Program-made: the position numbers and the translations under genes | Shown: piece by piece, positions 20,698-30,533 of the stretch | Position numbering within the stretch: position 1 is the first letter of the stretch | How the letters are laid out: every line of letters starts with the position of its first letter | Assembly: GCA_024275115.1 (NCBI GenBank) | Contig: JAJRZT010000082.1 | Location: forward strand, 124,001-188,000 | Origin: Gammaproteobacteria bacterium | GTDB taxonomy: Bacteria > Pseudomonadota > Gammaproteobacteria > UBA6429 > Thiohalophilaceae | Length of the DNA stretch: 64,000 nucleotides | Direction of reading: 5' to 3' | Notes under the pieces: model-generated | Database searches by the model: none | Told to the model about the DNA's origin: nothing | What the model saw: the letters and a program-made list of their open reading frames with translations, nothing else

Positions 20698-22557
20698 ATG
20701 GCCTTAATACAAATAAGTGAACCGGGTCAATCCACTAAGCCGCATGAACGCAAGCTTGCTGTTGGCATTGATTTAGGTACAACCAACTCCTTAGTTGCCA
20801 CTGTTCGCAGCGGGCAGACAACAACGCTTGCTAATGAAAACGGTGAGCATTTATTGCCTTCCGTTGTTTATTATGCCAAAGACAAAACCAGGCTCGTAGG
20901 CAGTGAAGCCAAACAATATAAAATCACTGATCCATTAAATACCATAAGCTCAGTCAAGCGTTATATGGGGCGTTCGCTGGAAGACATTAAAGCCAAAGAG
21001 TCGCCACTGCATTATGATTTTATACAAACTAATTCAACCGTTCCAAGAATTAAAACGCAGGCTGGTGAGGTTAGTGCCATTGAAGTGTCTGCCGAAATAC
21101 TGTCTGTTTTAAAAAAACGTGCAGAGCTAAGTTTAGGTGATGAACTAAGCGGTGTGGTGATTACTGTCCCCGCCTATTTTGACGACGCACAGCGTCAGGC
21201 AACAAAAGATGCCGGTAGGCTTGCAGGTTTAAATGTACTGCGTTTAATTAATGAACCTACTGCTGCGGCTGTTGCTTATGGGTTGGATAAAGCCTCGGAT
21301 GGTGTAATTGCCGTTTATGATTTGGGTGGTGGCACTTTTGATATTTCAATTCTGCGTGTCACTCAGGGTGTTTTCGAAGTACTGGCAACAGCCGGTGATT
21401 CCGCACTTGGTGGTGATGACTTTGATTATGTCATTGCAAGTTGGATTCAACAACAACTTGAATTAGGTGACGACATTGATAAGTCACTGCGTAACCAGAT
21501 TATTCATGCCGCCTGTCAGGCAAAACAAACATTAACCACCGAACGATTGGCAAGCATAAATATTGCCAGCACCACACTGGAATTAAGTCGAGAGCAGTTA
21601 AATAATTTAATTGACCCCTTAATCAAAAAAACACTCATGCCTTGCCGTCGCGCATTACGCGATGCACAAGTTGAACTTGAAGAAATAAAAGCAGTGGTAA
21701 TGGTCGGTGGCTCGACTCGCATACTCCGTGTTCGTGACAAGGTGGGAGAGTATTTTGACCAACCGCCGATGGTTGATATTAATCCTGATACCGTTGTTGC
21801 CATTGGTGCCGCGATTCAGGCCGATGTCTTAGTCGGCAACAAAGCCGACAGTGACTTGTTACTATTGGACGTTGTGCCTTTGTCACTCGGCCTGGAAACC
21901 ATGGGTAATTTAGTCGAAAAAATTATTCCGCGCAACACCACGATACCTGCTACCCGAGCACAGGATTTTACTACGTATAAAGATGGCCAGACGGCTATGT
22001 CGATTCATGTGGTGCAAGGTGAACGTGAGCTTGTTCCAGACTGCCGATCTCTGGGGCGTTTTTCCTTAAAAGGTATTCCACCGTTAGTTGCCGGTTCGGC
22101 AAGAATACGCGTCACCTTTGAAGTGGATGCCGATGGCTTACTGCATGTGTCGGCCCGTGAAGAAACAACCGGCATTGAAAGTGGCATTGAAGTAAAACCT
22201 TCTTATGGCTTAACCGATAGTGAAATTGAAAAAATGTTACTGGACTCCATGGAGCATGCTGATGAAGATATTGCTGCACGTATGCTACATGAGCAACAAG
22301 TGGAAGCTGACCGAGTACTTGAAGCGTTAGCCGCTGCGCTGGACGATGATGGTGATATGCTGTCAGCAGAAGAAAGACAAAGTATTGATGAAGCTGCCGG
22401 GAATTTGGCAAAACTTAAAACCGGCAATGATGACCGTGCCATAAAACAGGCCATGCAGGCTTTGGATAGAGTCGCCGAAGTATTTGTGTCGCGGCGCATG
22501 GATTCCAATATTCGCAAAGCGATGGCTGGCCACAATGTAGATGAATTTAACGCGTAG
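20698..22557 (+). CDS. hscA: Fe-S protein assembly chaperone HscA
   Basis: HscA is the specialised Hsp70 that helps release clusters from IscU. It has 619 residues. The ATPase domain shows [12 protein letters not shown] near residue 24, [14 protein letters not shown] and VGGSTRI. The linker [12 protein letters not shown] leads into the substrate-binding domain that recognises the IscU LPPVK motif, followed by a helical lid. The start at 20698 comes after a weak ribosome site (TTCCTT region), so hscA may rely partly on read-through translation from hscB. Confidence 0.97.
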   Translation: MALIQISEPGQSTKPHERKLAVGIDLGTTNSLVATVRSGQTTTLANENGEHLLPSVVYYAKDKTRLVGSEAKQYKITDPLNTISSVKRYMGRSLEDIKAKESPLHYDFIQTNSTVPRIKTQAGEVSAIEVSAEILSVLKKRAELSLGDELSGVVITVPAYFDDAQRQATKDAGRLAGLNVLRLINEPTAAAVAYGLDKASDGVIAVYDLGGGTFDISILRVTQGVFEVLATAGDSALGGDDFDYVIASWIQQQLELGDDIDKSLRNQIIHAACQAKQTLTTERLASINIASTTLELSREQLNNLIDPLIKKTLMPCRRALRDAQVELEEIKAVVMVGGSTRILRVRDKVGEYFDQPPMVDINPDTVVAIGAAIQADVLVGNKADSDLLLLDVVPLSLGLETMGNLVEKIIPRNTTIPATRAQDFTTYKDGQTAMSIHVVQGERELVPDCRSLGRFSLKGIPPLVAGSARIRVTFEVDADGLLHVSAREETTGIESGIEVKPSYGLTDSEIEKMLLDSMEHADEDIAARMLHEQQVEADRVLEALAAALDDDGDMLSAEERQSIDEAAGNLAKLKTGNDDRAIKQAMQALDRVAEVFVSRRMDSNIRKAMAGHNVDEFNA

Positions 22558-22572
22558 GATTAGGATTAAACA

Positions 22573-22911
22573 ATGACAAAATTAATTTTTTTACCCCATG
22601 AAGAAATATGCCCGGAAGGTGCTGTGTTTGACGTTGAACCCGGTGTCACTATTTGCGATGCAGCGCTGGAAAATGGTATTGAAATAGAACATGCCTGCGA
22701 AAAATCCTGCGCCTGCACCACTTGTCATATTTATATTCGTGAAGGCTTCAATGCATTAGAAGAATCGGGCGAGTTAGAAGATGATTTGTTAGATAAAGCC
22801 TGGGGTTTAGAGCCCGATTCACGCTTAAGTTGTCAGGCGGTGGTTGGGGATACTGATCTTGTCATCGAAATACCAAAATACACCATTAACATGGTATCTG
22901 AAAATCACTAA
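22573..22911 (+). CDS. fdx: ISC-type [2Fe-2S] ferredoxin
   Basis: This adrenodoxin-like ferredoxin supplies electrons for cluster assembly. It has 112 residues. Cluster ligands are in HACEKSCACTTCHIY (Cys near 42, 48 and 51) and SCQAVVG (Cys near 88). It lies 15 bases after hscA and 18 bases before iscX, as in the standard operon. Confidence 0.97.
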   Translation: MTKLIFLPHEEICPEGAVFDVEPGVTICDAALENGIEIEHACEKSCACTTCHIYIREGFNALEESGELEDDLLDKAWGLEPDSRLSCQAVVGDTDLVIEIPKYTINMVSENH

Positions 22912-22929
22912 CGGCGTTGGGAGCAAAAT

Positions 22930-23130
22930 ATGTCACTAAAGTGGACTGATACACTGGATATTGCCATTGAGCTGGATGAAACATACCCTGATATTGAGCC
23001 CAAAACGATTCGTTTCACCGATCTGCATAACTGGGTGCTTGAGCTAAAAGATTTTGACGATGATCCAGCGCATTCCGGCGAAAAGATCCTCGAAGCGATC
23101 CAGATGGCCTGGATTGACGAGAAATACTGA
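22930..23130 (+). CDS. iscX: Fe-S assembly regulator IscX
   Basis: IscX is a small acidic protein that binds IscS and modulates desulfurase activity, possibly as an iron sensor. It has 66 residues with the family marks LKWTDTLDIAIEL near the start, a DPAHSGEKILEAIQMAW segment, and the C-terminal DEKY. A GTTGGGAG ribosome site precedes it. It is the last gene of the isc operon. Confidence 0.95.
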   Translation: MSLKWTDTLDIAIELDETYPDIEPKTIRFTDLHNWVLELKDFDDDPAHSGEKILEAIQMAWIDEKY

Positions 23131-23461
23131 TCGTGGTGTGGTGTGCTTAGAATCGTGCCGGGAAACAGCCCGAAATACTGTTAATTGAGCGTGCTTTTTA
23201 GCGCTCCTGTTTGTTACTATAAACCTCAATAAAGCCACGCTTTTGTTGGCTAGATCCTCTCTAAAAGGTTAAAATCCAAGCTATTTTATGTGGATTTACG
23301 CCATATTCGTGGTATATCTCTTAAATGCACTTTTTTGCACGGCAGAAATGCCATAAATGGCTGAATTTAAGCAAAAAATAGCTGATTTTGCAGAACATTA
23401 ACGGTTTTTAGAGCTCTATTTAACGCATGATATATAATAGAGCGATTTTAAGGAACATTGT
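23131..23461 (+). promoter_or_regulatory. Intergenic region between iscX and rlmN with a probable rlmN promoter
   Basis: The gap of 331 bases holds no convincing ORF. A short GAGCG...CGCTC hairpin near 23188-23206 may help end the isc transcript. An extended -10 (TG at 23428-23429 followed by TATATAAT at 23431-23438) lies about 25 bases before the TTG start of rlmN; no good -35 is visible. Confidence 0.5.
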
Positions 23462-24601
23462 TTGTCTGACCCACTTGTTAATTTACTGAATTTCGACCGT
23501 AAAGGGATGGAAGCATTTTTCGCCGAGCTTGGCGAGAAGCCTTTTCGCGCGACACAAATGCTCAAGTGGATTTATCAGTTTGGAGTCAGTGATTTTGGGC
23601 AGATGACGAATCTTAGCAAGGCGATGCGTGAAAAATTAACATCGATGGCAAAAATAAGTGTCCCCGATATTATTGAACAACAGGAATCTGGCGATGGCAC
23701 CATTAAATGGCTTTTTAGTCTGGAAAATGGCAACGCAATCGAAACAGTCTTTATTCCGGAAAATGAACGCGGCACCTTATGCGTATCATCACAAATTGGT
23801 TGTGCGCTGGAATGCAGTTTCTGTTCAACGGCACAACAGGGCTTCAACCGTAATTTGAGTACCGCCGAAATTATTGGTCAGGTCTGGGCCGCAAATCAGG
23901 CAATGAAGGTTATGCCGCGCAATCAGCGTGTTATTAGTAATGTTGTATTAATGGGCATGGGTGAACCACTACTTAATTTTAATAATGTCGTTGCTGCCAT
24001 GAATATTATGATGGATGACAATGCCTATGGTTTATCCAGGCGCCGGGTTACCATCAGCACTTCAGGTGTGGTGCCCGCACTTGAAAGGTTAAAAGCGGTC
24101 AGTGATGTCGCACTCGCTGTTTCACTGCATGCCACCAACGATGAACTACGCAATGAACTAGTGCCGATTAATAAAAAATACCCGATTAAACAATTACTGA
24201 ATGCCTGTAAGTATTATGTAAAAGGTGAACATAAACGCAAGGTAACATTTGAATATGTGATGTTAGATGGCATTAATGACAAGCCGCAACATGCCCGCGA
24301 GCTTGTTGCACTGATAAAAGATATTCCATCGAAAGTAAATTTAATTCCGTTTAACCCTTTTCCAAATTCAGAGTATCGGTGCTCATCGAATGCGACGATT
24401 GATAAGTTTCGAAATATTTTAATGAAGTCAGGTATTATCGCAACCACACGGAAAACGCGCGGCGATGATATAGATGCAGCCTGCGGCCAGCTTGCAGGCA
24501 AGGTAATGGATAAAACAAAACGACGCTTTCGCCGTGAAGAAATTAAAGTCAGCACCAACAATATTAATAACAATGAATCTGCTTCAGGGAGAATACTTTA
24601 A
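23462..24601 (+). CDS. rlmN: Dual-specificity RNA methyltransferase RlmN
   Basis: RlmN is a radical SAM enzyme methylating C2 of adenosine 2503 in 23S rRNA and A37 in some tRNAs. It starts with TTG at 23462 after AAGGA. The protein has 379 residues. The radical SAM cysteines are Cys114, Cys118 and Cys121 in [11 protein letters not shown]; the second methylating cysteine lies in the C-terminal [10 protein letters not shown] short Asn-rich tail follows. The stop overlaps the next ATG by one base, so translation of pilF is probably coupled. Confidence 0.96.
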   Translation: MSDPLVNLLNFDRKGMEAFFAELGEKPFRATQMLKWIYQFGVSDFGQMTNLSKAMREKLTSMAKISVPDIIEQQESGDGTIKWLFSLENGNAIETVFIPENERGTLCVSSQIGCALECSFCSTAQQGFNRNLSTAEIIGQVWAANQAMKVMPRNQRVISNVVLMGMGEPLLNFNNVVAAMNIMMDDNAYGLSRRRVTISTSGVVPALERLKAVSDVALAVSLHATNDELRNELVPINKKYPIKQLLNACKYYVKGEHKRKVTFEYVMLDGINDKPQHARELVALIKDIPSKVNLIPFNPFPNSEYRCSSNATIDKFRNILMKSGIIATTRKTRGDDIDAACGQLAGKVMDKTKRRFRREEIKVSTNNINNNESASGRIL

Positions 24602-25350
24602 TGTTGCGAATAAGTTTTTTACTTAGCGTTGTTCTAATACTTACAAGTTGCACAACAACCCGTGTTCAGGATTTAGAACAGGCATCAAAATTAAATGCGC
24701 AATTAGGTTTGGCCTACTTAATGAAAGGGTGGAATGAACAGGCACTGTCAAAACTTAAAAAGGCAGTTAAACAAAACCCGGATAATGGTAAAGCTTATCT
24801 TTATATAGCGGAGTTATATCGTCGTATTGATGAAAGAGAGAGAGCTGATCGTTATTTCCAGCAAGCGCTGGACGTCGCGCCGGACGATTCATCTATTAGT
24901 AATAATTACGGTGCGTTTTTATGTACAGATAAAAAATATAAAGAAGCGTTTAAGTATTTTGACAAAGCATTGGAAAACCCAGTTTATACTGACAGAAGCA
25001 AGGTATTTGAAAATATAGGTGTGTGTGCAGAAGAGCAGGGGAATATAAAAATTGCTCGTGATAATTATATCCAGGCAATTAAAATTAATCCTAATTTATC
25101 GACATCATTACTTGCGGTTGCATTGCTGGATTTTGATGCGGGGAATATTGGTTCGGCAGCTAAATATCTAAAGTTTTATAATCGGGTAGGGCATGATAGC
25201 GCTACGAGTTTATGGTTAGGCGTTTTAATTGCAAAAAAACAAGGTGAGGTTAGAACGCTCAGAAATTTATCCTGGTCACTTGCAAATAAATTCCCACAAT
25301 CTAAAGAAGCAAAGCTGCTAAAAAGGCTTAAAAGCTCGGGAGCACTTTAA
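24601..25350 (+). CDS. pilF: PilF/PilW-type TPR lipoprotein
   Basis: This outer-membrane lipoprotein is the pilotin type that helps assemble the type IV pilus secretin. It has 249 residues: a signal peptide with lipobox LTSC (Cys17), then about five TPR units beginning with LNAQLGLAYLMKGWNEQALSKLKKA-like repeats. Position between rlmN and rodZ is conserved in gammaproteobacteria. It overlaps both neighbours by one base. No other pilus gene is present here, so the pilus role rests on family and position. Confidence 0.88.
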   Translation: MLRISFLLSVVLILTSCTTTRVQDLEQASKLNAQLGLAYLMKGWNEQALSKLKKAVKQNPDNGKAYLYIAELYRRIDERERADRYFQQALDVAPDDSSISNNYGAFLCTDKKYKEAFKYFDKALENPVYTDRSKVFENIGVCAEEQGNIKIARDNYIQAIKINPNLSTSLLAVALLDFDAGNIGSAAKYLKFYNRVGHDSATSLWLGVLIAKKQGEVRTLRNLSWSLANKFPQSKEAKLLKRLKSSGAL

Positions 25351-25781
25351 TGATGGATAATGAAATAACGGAAAGTGAAAAAGAAAAAACAGAGAAGGAG
25401 AGTGTGCCAGCTTGTCTTGTAGGTGGAACACTTAAAAGCCAGCGCACAAAATTAAATATGACGCAAGACGAAGTTGCATCAAAGCTGAATCTGGATGTGA
25501 GTTATATTGCAGCCATTGAGGAAGATGATTTTTCGCAGATATCGAGTATGTCGTATGTTAATGGTTATATCCGCAGTTATGCACGATTGTTAAATATTCC
25601 TGAGCAACAAATTGTGGAAATGTGCCAGCAGAAGAATGATAAAGAGTCGAATTTGGTACCAAATTATATGGATAAAAAAAATCCATTGTTAGAATCTCCT
25701 CGTCAGAATATAAACTGGGTAGTGTTGTTTATTCTTGTGGCGGCTTTATTGTTGGCTGGCTGGTGGTTTATCAGCCAATAA
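25350..25781 (+). CDS. rodZ: RodZ-like protein, short form lacking the periplasmic domain
   Basis: RodZ links MreB to the cell-wall machinery. The 143 residues include the N-terminal Xre-type HTH (GGTLKSQRTKLNMTQDEVA to about residue 90), a linker and a single membrane span (VVLFILVAALLLAGWWFI) that ends the protein. The E. coli protein has about 337 residues because of a long periplasmic part, which is missing here. The stop is followed by non-coding bases and then hisS, so I see no frameshift remnant of the missing domain. It overlaps pilF by one base. Confidence 0.85.
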   Translation: MMDNEITESEKEKTEKESVPACLVGGTLKSQRTKLNMTQDEVASKLNLDVSYIAAIEEDDFSQISSMSYVNGYIRSYARLLNIPEQQIVEMCQQKNDKESNLVPNYMDKKNPLLESPRQNINWVVLFILVAALLLAGWWFISQ

Positions 25782-25828
25782 GTGTTGATATAGATTAAGA
25801 TTAAATTATTGTTGTAGAGATTTGAATT

Positions 25829-27106
25829 GTGTCAAAAATATTGCAAGCTATTAGAGGAATGAATGACTTATTGCCGGAGAATATTGCAACATGGCAATTT
25901 ATTGAAGCCTCTTTTCGAAAGTTAATGACTCAATATGCATACGCTGAAATTCGTATGCCGATTGTTGAAAAGACAGAGTTATTTAAACGCTCAATCGGCG
26001 AAGTAACTGACATTGTCGAAAAGGAAATGTACACTTTTGATGACCGTAATGGTGACAGTTTGACCCTGCGCCCGGAAGGTACAGCAAGTTGTGTGCGTGC
26101 CTGTTTGCAAAATGGCTTGTTATATAATCAGCAGCAACGGTTATGGTATATGGGGCCTATGTTTCGCCATGAACGACCACAAAAAGGTCGCTATCGTCAG
26201 TTTCAGCAAATGGGAGTAGAGGCCTTTGGCATGTCGGGGCCGGATATTGATGTTGAGCTGATTGCCATGATTGCACGTTTCTGGAAAATGATAGGCATTG
26301 AAAATGATGTACGTCTGGAAATTAATTCTCTTGGTACAAGTGCATCACGTACAGCTTATAAAAGTTTACTGGTTGAATACTTAAAGCAGCACATAGATAA
26401 ACTGGATAACGACAGCTTGCGGCGTTTGGAAACGAATCCGTTAAGAGTGCTAGACAGTAAAAACCCTGAATTAACAGCGATCATATTGGCTGCACCTAAG
26501 TTGCTTGATCATCTTGACGAAGTATCGGCGCAATACTTTAAAAATATTTGCATGCAACTCGAAGCATTGAATATTGAATATGTTGTTAATACTTCGCTAG
26601 TTCGAGGGTTGGACTATTATTCACAGACGGTGTTTGAATGGGTCACTGATACTTTAGGCGCACAAGGTACGGTGTGTGCCGGTGGACGTTATGATGGTCT
26701 TGTAGAGCAGCTCGGTGGCAAAGAAACAACCGCTATTGGTTTTGCAATGGGGGTAGAGCGTTTAGCCTTAATGGTTGAACAGTCAGATAACCATATTAAA
26801 CCGAATAACCCGGATATTTATGTGATTATTGCCGGTGACAAGGCTCGGCAGTTTATGTTTCCACTAATTGAATCTGTGCGTGGTACTCAACCCGATATTT
26901 CAATTTTAGTAAACTGTGATGGTGGCAGCTTTAAAAGCCAGATGAAAAGAGCCGATAAGAGTGGGGCGACTTATGTTTTTATTGCGGGTGATGACGAAGT
27001 GGCAGAGAATAAAGTGTGTGTTAAAAATTTAAGAGAAAATGAAAAGCAGCAGAAAATAAATAAAGATGAATTAATTGAATTTATAAAAAATAATTTTACA
27101 AATTAG
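25829..27106 (+). CDS. hisS: Histidyl-tRNA synthetase
   Basis: HisS is a class II synthetase charging tRNA-His. It has 425 residues from a GTG at 25829. Motif 2 ([17 protein letters not shown]), the histidine A loop ([13 protein letters not shown]) and motif 3 ([12 protein letters not shown]) are in order, with the anticodon-binding domain in the last 95 residues. ispG, which usually precedes hisS in this gene order, is absent: only 47 bases separate it from rodZ. Confidence 0.97.
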   Translation: MSKILQAIRGMNDLLPENIATWQFIEASFRKLMTQYAYAEIRMPIVEKTELFKRSIGEVTDIVEKEMYTFDDRNGDSLTLRPEGTASCVRACLQNGLLYNQQQRLWYMGPMFRHERPQKGRYRQFQQMGVEAFGMSGPDIDVELIAMIARFWKMIGIENDVRLEINSLGTSASRTAYKSLLVEYLKQHIDKLDNDSLRRLETNPLRVLDSKNPELTAIILAAPKLLDHLDEVSAQYFKNICMQLEALNIEYVVNTSLVRGLDYYSQTVFEWVTDTLGAQGTVCAGGRYDGLVEQLGGKETTAIGFAMGVERLALMVEQSDNHIKPNNPDIYVIIAGDKARQFMFPLIESVRGTQPDISILVNCDGGSFKSQMKRADKSGATYVFIAGDDEVAENKVCVKNLRENEKQQKINKDELIEFIKNNFTN

Positions 27107-27120
27107 AGTGAAGAGTTGTT

Positions 27121-27780
27121 ATGAGTGATGAATATCAAACAGAAGAAGAACAAATTGAAAAAATTAAAGCTTGGTGGAAGGAAAATGGTAAATCCATCAT
27201 TTTAGGTCTTGTTCTAGGTATAGGTGGTATTGGTGGCTACCGTTTCTGGCAAAGTAATACAGCAGAGCAAGCCATACTTGCATCGATGCAGTTTGAAGAA
27301 GTGGTTTCCTTGTCGGCAAAAGATAAGAATAAGCTTATCTCGAAGTTAGACGAAGTTGAATCAGAGTATGCAGGTAATAGTTATGCTGATTTGGCTGCTT
27401 TTGTTGCCATAAAAAGGTTAGTTGAAGAAAAAGACTATCAAAAGGCAAAAGAACAACTGGAATGGGTTATTGCAAATAGTAAACAGGAAAGTTTTGTTCA
27501 CCTTGCACGGATCAGGCTGGCGAGAGTATTATTGCAAATGAAAAAGCCAGATGTTGCACTTACTCTGATTAAAGACAAATCAAGTGCCTTTAATTCAACC
27601 TATGCAGAAATTCGTGGTGATATTTATACAGCATTAAATACATTTACAAAGGCTAAGGCTGAATACCAGCTTGCATTGTCCAGTTTGAATTCGGGTGATC
27701 GACGACGTTCAATAATTGAAATGAAGTCAAATAATCTTCCAGCTTCTGATATACCACTGACAAATATCACGCAGGAGTAG
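27121..27780 (+). CDS. yfgM: YfgM/AncA family protein
   Basis: YfgM is an inner-membrane anchored periplasmic TPR-like protein that works with the chaperone PpiD at the Sec translocon. It has 219 residues: a short acidic cytoplasmic start (SDEYQTEEEQIEKIKAWWKE), a membrane span at about 23-42 (SIILGLVLGIGGIGGYRFW) and a helical periplasmic domain. The order hisS-yfgM-bamB-der is canonical. Confidence 0.92.
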   Translation: MSDEYQTEEEQIEKIKAWWKENGKSIILGLVLGIGGIGGYRFWQSNTAEQAILASMQFEEVVSLSAKDKNKLISKLDEVESEYAGNSYADLAAFVAIKRLVEEKDYQKAKEQLEWVIANSKQESFVHLARIRLARVLLQMKKPDVALTLIKDKSSAFNSTYAEIRGDIYTALNTFTKAKAEYQLALSSLNSGDRRRSIIEMKSNNLPASDIPLTNITQE

Positions 27781-27784
27781 TTAA

Positions 27785-28984
27785 ATGTACCGTTCTTTAT
27801 TTTTAGTTCCACTGGTCATTGCCAGTGTTGTTTTAGCGGCATGTACCTCGTCACCTTCGCCCGTGCTGCCGCCTGCTAAATTAGCGCCCTTTAAGAAAGA
27901 GTTGATTGTTAATGATGACTGGCATCGGCAAATTGGCGAGGGGGTGAGCGATCATTACTATTTATTGTCACCACTTGTAGATAATAATAACCTGTACACA
28001 ATTGATTACAAAGGACTTTTATCGGTTACCAATGTGATGACGGGGGATACTTTGTGGGATAAGGCATTGCACATACCTGTTTCTGCCGGCCTGAGTAAAA
28101 TTGACGATATGCTGCTTCTGGCTACTAGTGAAGGTGTGGTCATTGCACTGGATATTAAAACCGGTTCTGAATTATGGCAAACAACCGTTACAAGTGAAGT
28201 TTTTGCACGGCCGGTTAAGGCGGGTAGTAACGTTATAGTTAAGTCTGTTGATGGAAAGATTGTTGCACTGGATATTAAAAGCGGACAGGAAAAGTGGGTT
28301 TATGATCGTGCGGTACCTGCATTAACCCTGCGAGGAAATAGCGCACCGGTTATTTATGACAATACCATTATCAGTGGCCTTGATAATGGCAAGTTAGTGG
28401 GTTTGTCGGTTGAGACCGGCCAGGTTATCTGGAACTTAACGATTGCGGTATCAAGTGGACGAACTGAAATTGAGCGTATGATTGATATTGATGCGGATCC
28501 GGTTATTTTTGGCGAGAATTTATATGTTGTGGCTTATCAGGGGCGCATTGCAAATATTCATATTCCTTCTGGCCGGTTGGAATGGACTCGAGATTTTTCT
28601 GCGTATCAAGGCATCGAAGTGGATGACCAACGACTGTATATTTCGGATAGTGAAGGTTATGTCTGGGCGCTTGACAGAAAAACAGGTGCAACAATCTGGA
28701 AACAGGATAAACTGCTGCGCCGGTCTTTGACCAAACCGGTTTTATATAAAGACTCAATTATGGTTGCCGACTTTAATGGTTTTGTACATTGGCTGGACAG
28801 CGAAAACGGCCATTTAAAAGCCCGTTATCGTCAGGAAGGTGATGATGATTACGTTGAAAACGAGTATGACTTTATGTTTACCAAGTCCAATAGTATTTTA
28901 ATCGCACCGCTGGTATTTAAAGATAATGTATTTGTATTTGATCGTCATGGAAATGTTTCCAGCCTTGTTATACGTGCCAACTAG
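27785..28984 (+). CDS. bamB: Outer membrane assembly lipoprotein BamB
   Basis: BamB is part of the BAM complex that inserts beta-barrel proteins into the outer membrane. It has 399 residues: a signal peptide with lipobox VLAAC (Cys20), then an eight-bladed propeller shown by recurrent PQQ-like blades such as VIALDIKTGSELWQT, IVALDIKSGQEKWVY and VWALDRKTGATIWKQ. It lies 4 bases after yfgM and 20 bases before der. Confidence 0.96.
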   Translation: MYRSLFLVPLVIASVVLAACTSSPSPVLPPAKLAPFKKELIVNDDWHRQIGEGVSDHYYLLSPLVDNNNLYTIDYKGLLSVTNVMTGDTLWDKALHIPVSAGLSKIDDMLLLATSEGVVIALDIKTGSELWQTTVTSEVFARPVKAGSNVIVKSVDGKIVALDIKSGQEKWVYDRAVPALTLRGNSAPVIYDNTIISGLDNGKLVGLSVETGQVIWNLTIAVSSGRTEIERMIDIDADPVIFGENLYVVAYQGRIANIHIPSGRLEWTRDFSAYQGIEVDDQRLYISDSEGYVWALDRKTGATIWKQDKLLRRSLTKPVLYKDSIMVADFNGFVHWLDSENGHLKARYRQEGDDDYVENEYDFMFTKSNSILIAPLVFKDNVFVFDRHGNVSSLVIRAN

Positions 28985-29004
28985 ATTATTGGTGGCAAAC
29001 TAAA

Positions 29005-30393
29005 ATGAAACCTGTACTTGTTCTGGTTGGTCGCCCTAATGTGGGTAAGTCAACTTTATTCAATCGTTTAACCAAATCACGTGATGCACTGGTTGCAGAC
29101 CAACCAGGCCTAACACGTGACCGACAATATGGTGAAGGCCTGGTGGGTTCTCTGCCTTATATCGTCGTTGATACCGGTGGCTTAAGCGGTGAAGGCGAAG
29201 GTATTGACGAACTTATGGCGCAGCAGTCATGGGAAGCAACACTGGAAGCAGACGAAATTCTATTTCTTGTTCATGCAACCGCAGGTATGACACCACAGGA
29301 TGAAAAAATTGCTAAACGACTACGTAATACAGAGAAAAAAATATCGATAGTAGTTAATAAAATTGATGGTCGTGATCCCGATATTGTCAGTGCCGAGTTT
29401 TATGCTTTAGGTTTTGAACATCTTTATACTATTTCATCCAGTCACGGTCGTGGCGTTGAGAAGATGATGCACTCTGTACTAGACACCTATCAGTTTAATA
29501 ATATCGAAGATCAAGACGAAGAAGATAAAGGTATCAAGGTTGCCATCATCGGTCGGCCAAATGTCGGTAAGTCAACACTGGTTAATCGAATACTCGGGGA
29601 AGAACGTGTTGTGAGTTTCGACTTGCCGGGCACAACACGCGATAGTATTTATTTACCTTTCGAACGGGATGGCCAACGTTATACTTTAATTGACACTGCG
29701 GGTGTTCGTCGTCGTAGTCGGGTTAAAGAAGTCATTGAAAAATTCAGCGTCATTAAAACATTAAAAGCCATTGAAGATGCACACGTTGTTGTTATGTTAC
29801 TCGATGCTCATGAGGGTATTACCGAGCAGGATGCAAGCATTCTTGGTTTTGTACTGGATGCCGGTCGTGGGCTTGTTTTAGCTATTAATAAATGGGATGG
29901 TCTGGATCAGGACGACAAAACAACCATTCAACGTGAACTGGATTTAAAACTTCCATTCATCACGTTTGCGAAGTTACACCGTATCTCAGCTCTATATGGA
30001 ACCGGAGTGGGCGAACTCTATGCTTCCATAAACCAGTCTTACCAAAGCGCAACCAGAGATTTTGCAACACCACTGCTAACCCGACTGTTAACCAATATTG
30101 TAGAAGCACACCCGCCACCACTGGTGCGTGGTCGGCGAATTAAGCTTCGCTATGCACATCAGGGTGGACAAAATCCACCCCTTATCATTATCCATGGTAA
30201 CCAGACTAATGATGTTCCGCTTCAATATAAGCGCTACCTTATTAATGCGTTCAGCAAAAAATTAAAACTCGTAGGTACTCCTTTGCAGGTTGTTTTTCGT
30301 ACCGGCAACAACCCTTTTAAAAATAAGAAAAATACACTCACCAAACATCAAATCGATAAAAAACGCCGCTTAATGAAGCATGTAAAACGATAA
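29005..30393 (+). CDS. der: Ribosome biogenesis GTPase Der (EngA)
   Basis: Der is a tandem GTPase needed for 50S subunit maturation. It has 462 residues. The first G domain shows GRPNVGKST at residue 8 onward and NKID; the second repeats GRPNVGKST near residue 182, then DTAG and NKWD. The C-terminal KH-like domain follows and ends in a lysine-rich tail. It is the last gene of the rlmN-to-der run. Confidence 0.97.
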   Translation: MKPVLVLVGRPNVGKSTLFNRLTKSRDALVADQPGLTRDRQYGEGLVGSLPYIVVDTGGLSGEGEGIDELMAQQSWEATLEADEILFLVHATAGMTPQDEKIAKRLRNTEKKISIVVNKIDGRDPDIVSAEFYALGFEHLYTISSSHGRGVEKMMHSVLDTYQFNNIEDQDEEDKGIKVAIIGRPNVGKSTLVNRILGEERVVSFDLPGTTRDSIYLPFERDGQRYTLIDTAGVRRRSRVKEVIEKFSVIKTLKAIEDAHVVVMLLDAHEGITEQDASILGFVLDAGRGLVLAINKWDGLDQDDKTTIQRELDLKLPFITFAKLHRISALYGTGVGELYASINQSYQSATRDFATPLLTRLLTNIVEAHPPPLVRGRRIKLRYAHQGGQNPPLIIIHGNQTNDVPLQYKRYLINAFSKKLKLVGTPLQVVFRTGNNPFKNKKNTLTKHQIDKKRRLMKHVKR

Positions 30394-30533
30394 TTAACCC
30401 GCTTGTTTGTACCAAAATAACTCATTTGGCACGGGGTAAACACCACCTTGCTATTCTATTTTAAGTGTCTACTATTAATGCACTAGCAGATGCCGTCTTT
30501 AACTATAATAATATTTTGGTGTGAGAACGATTT

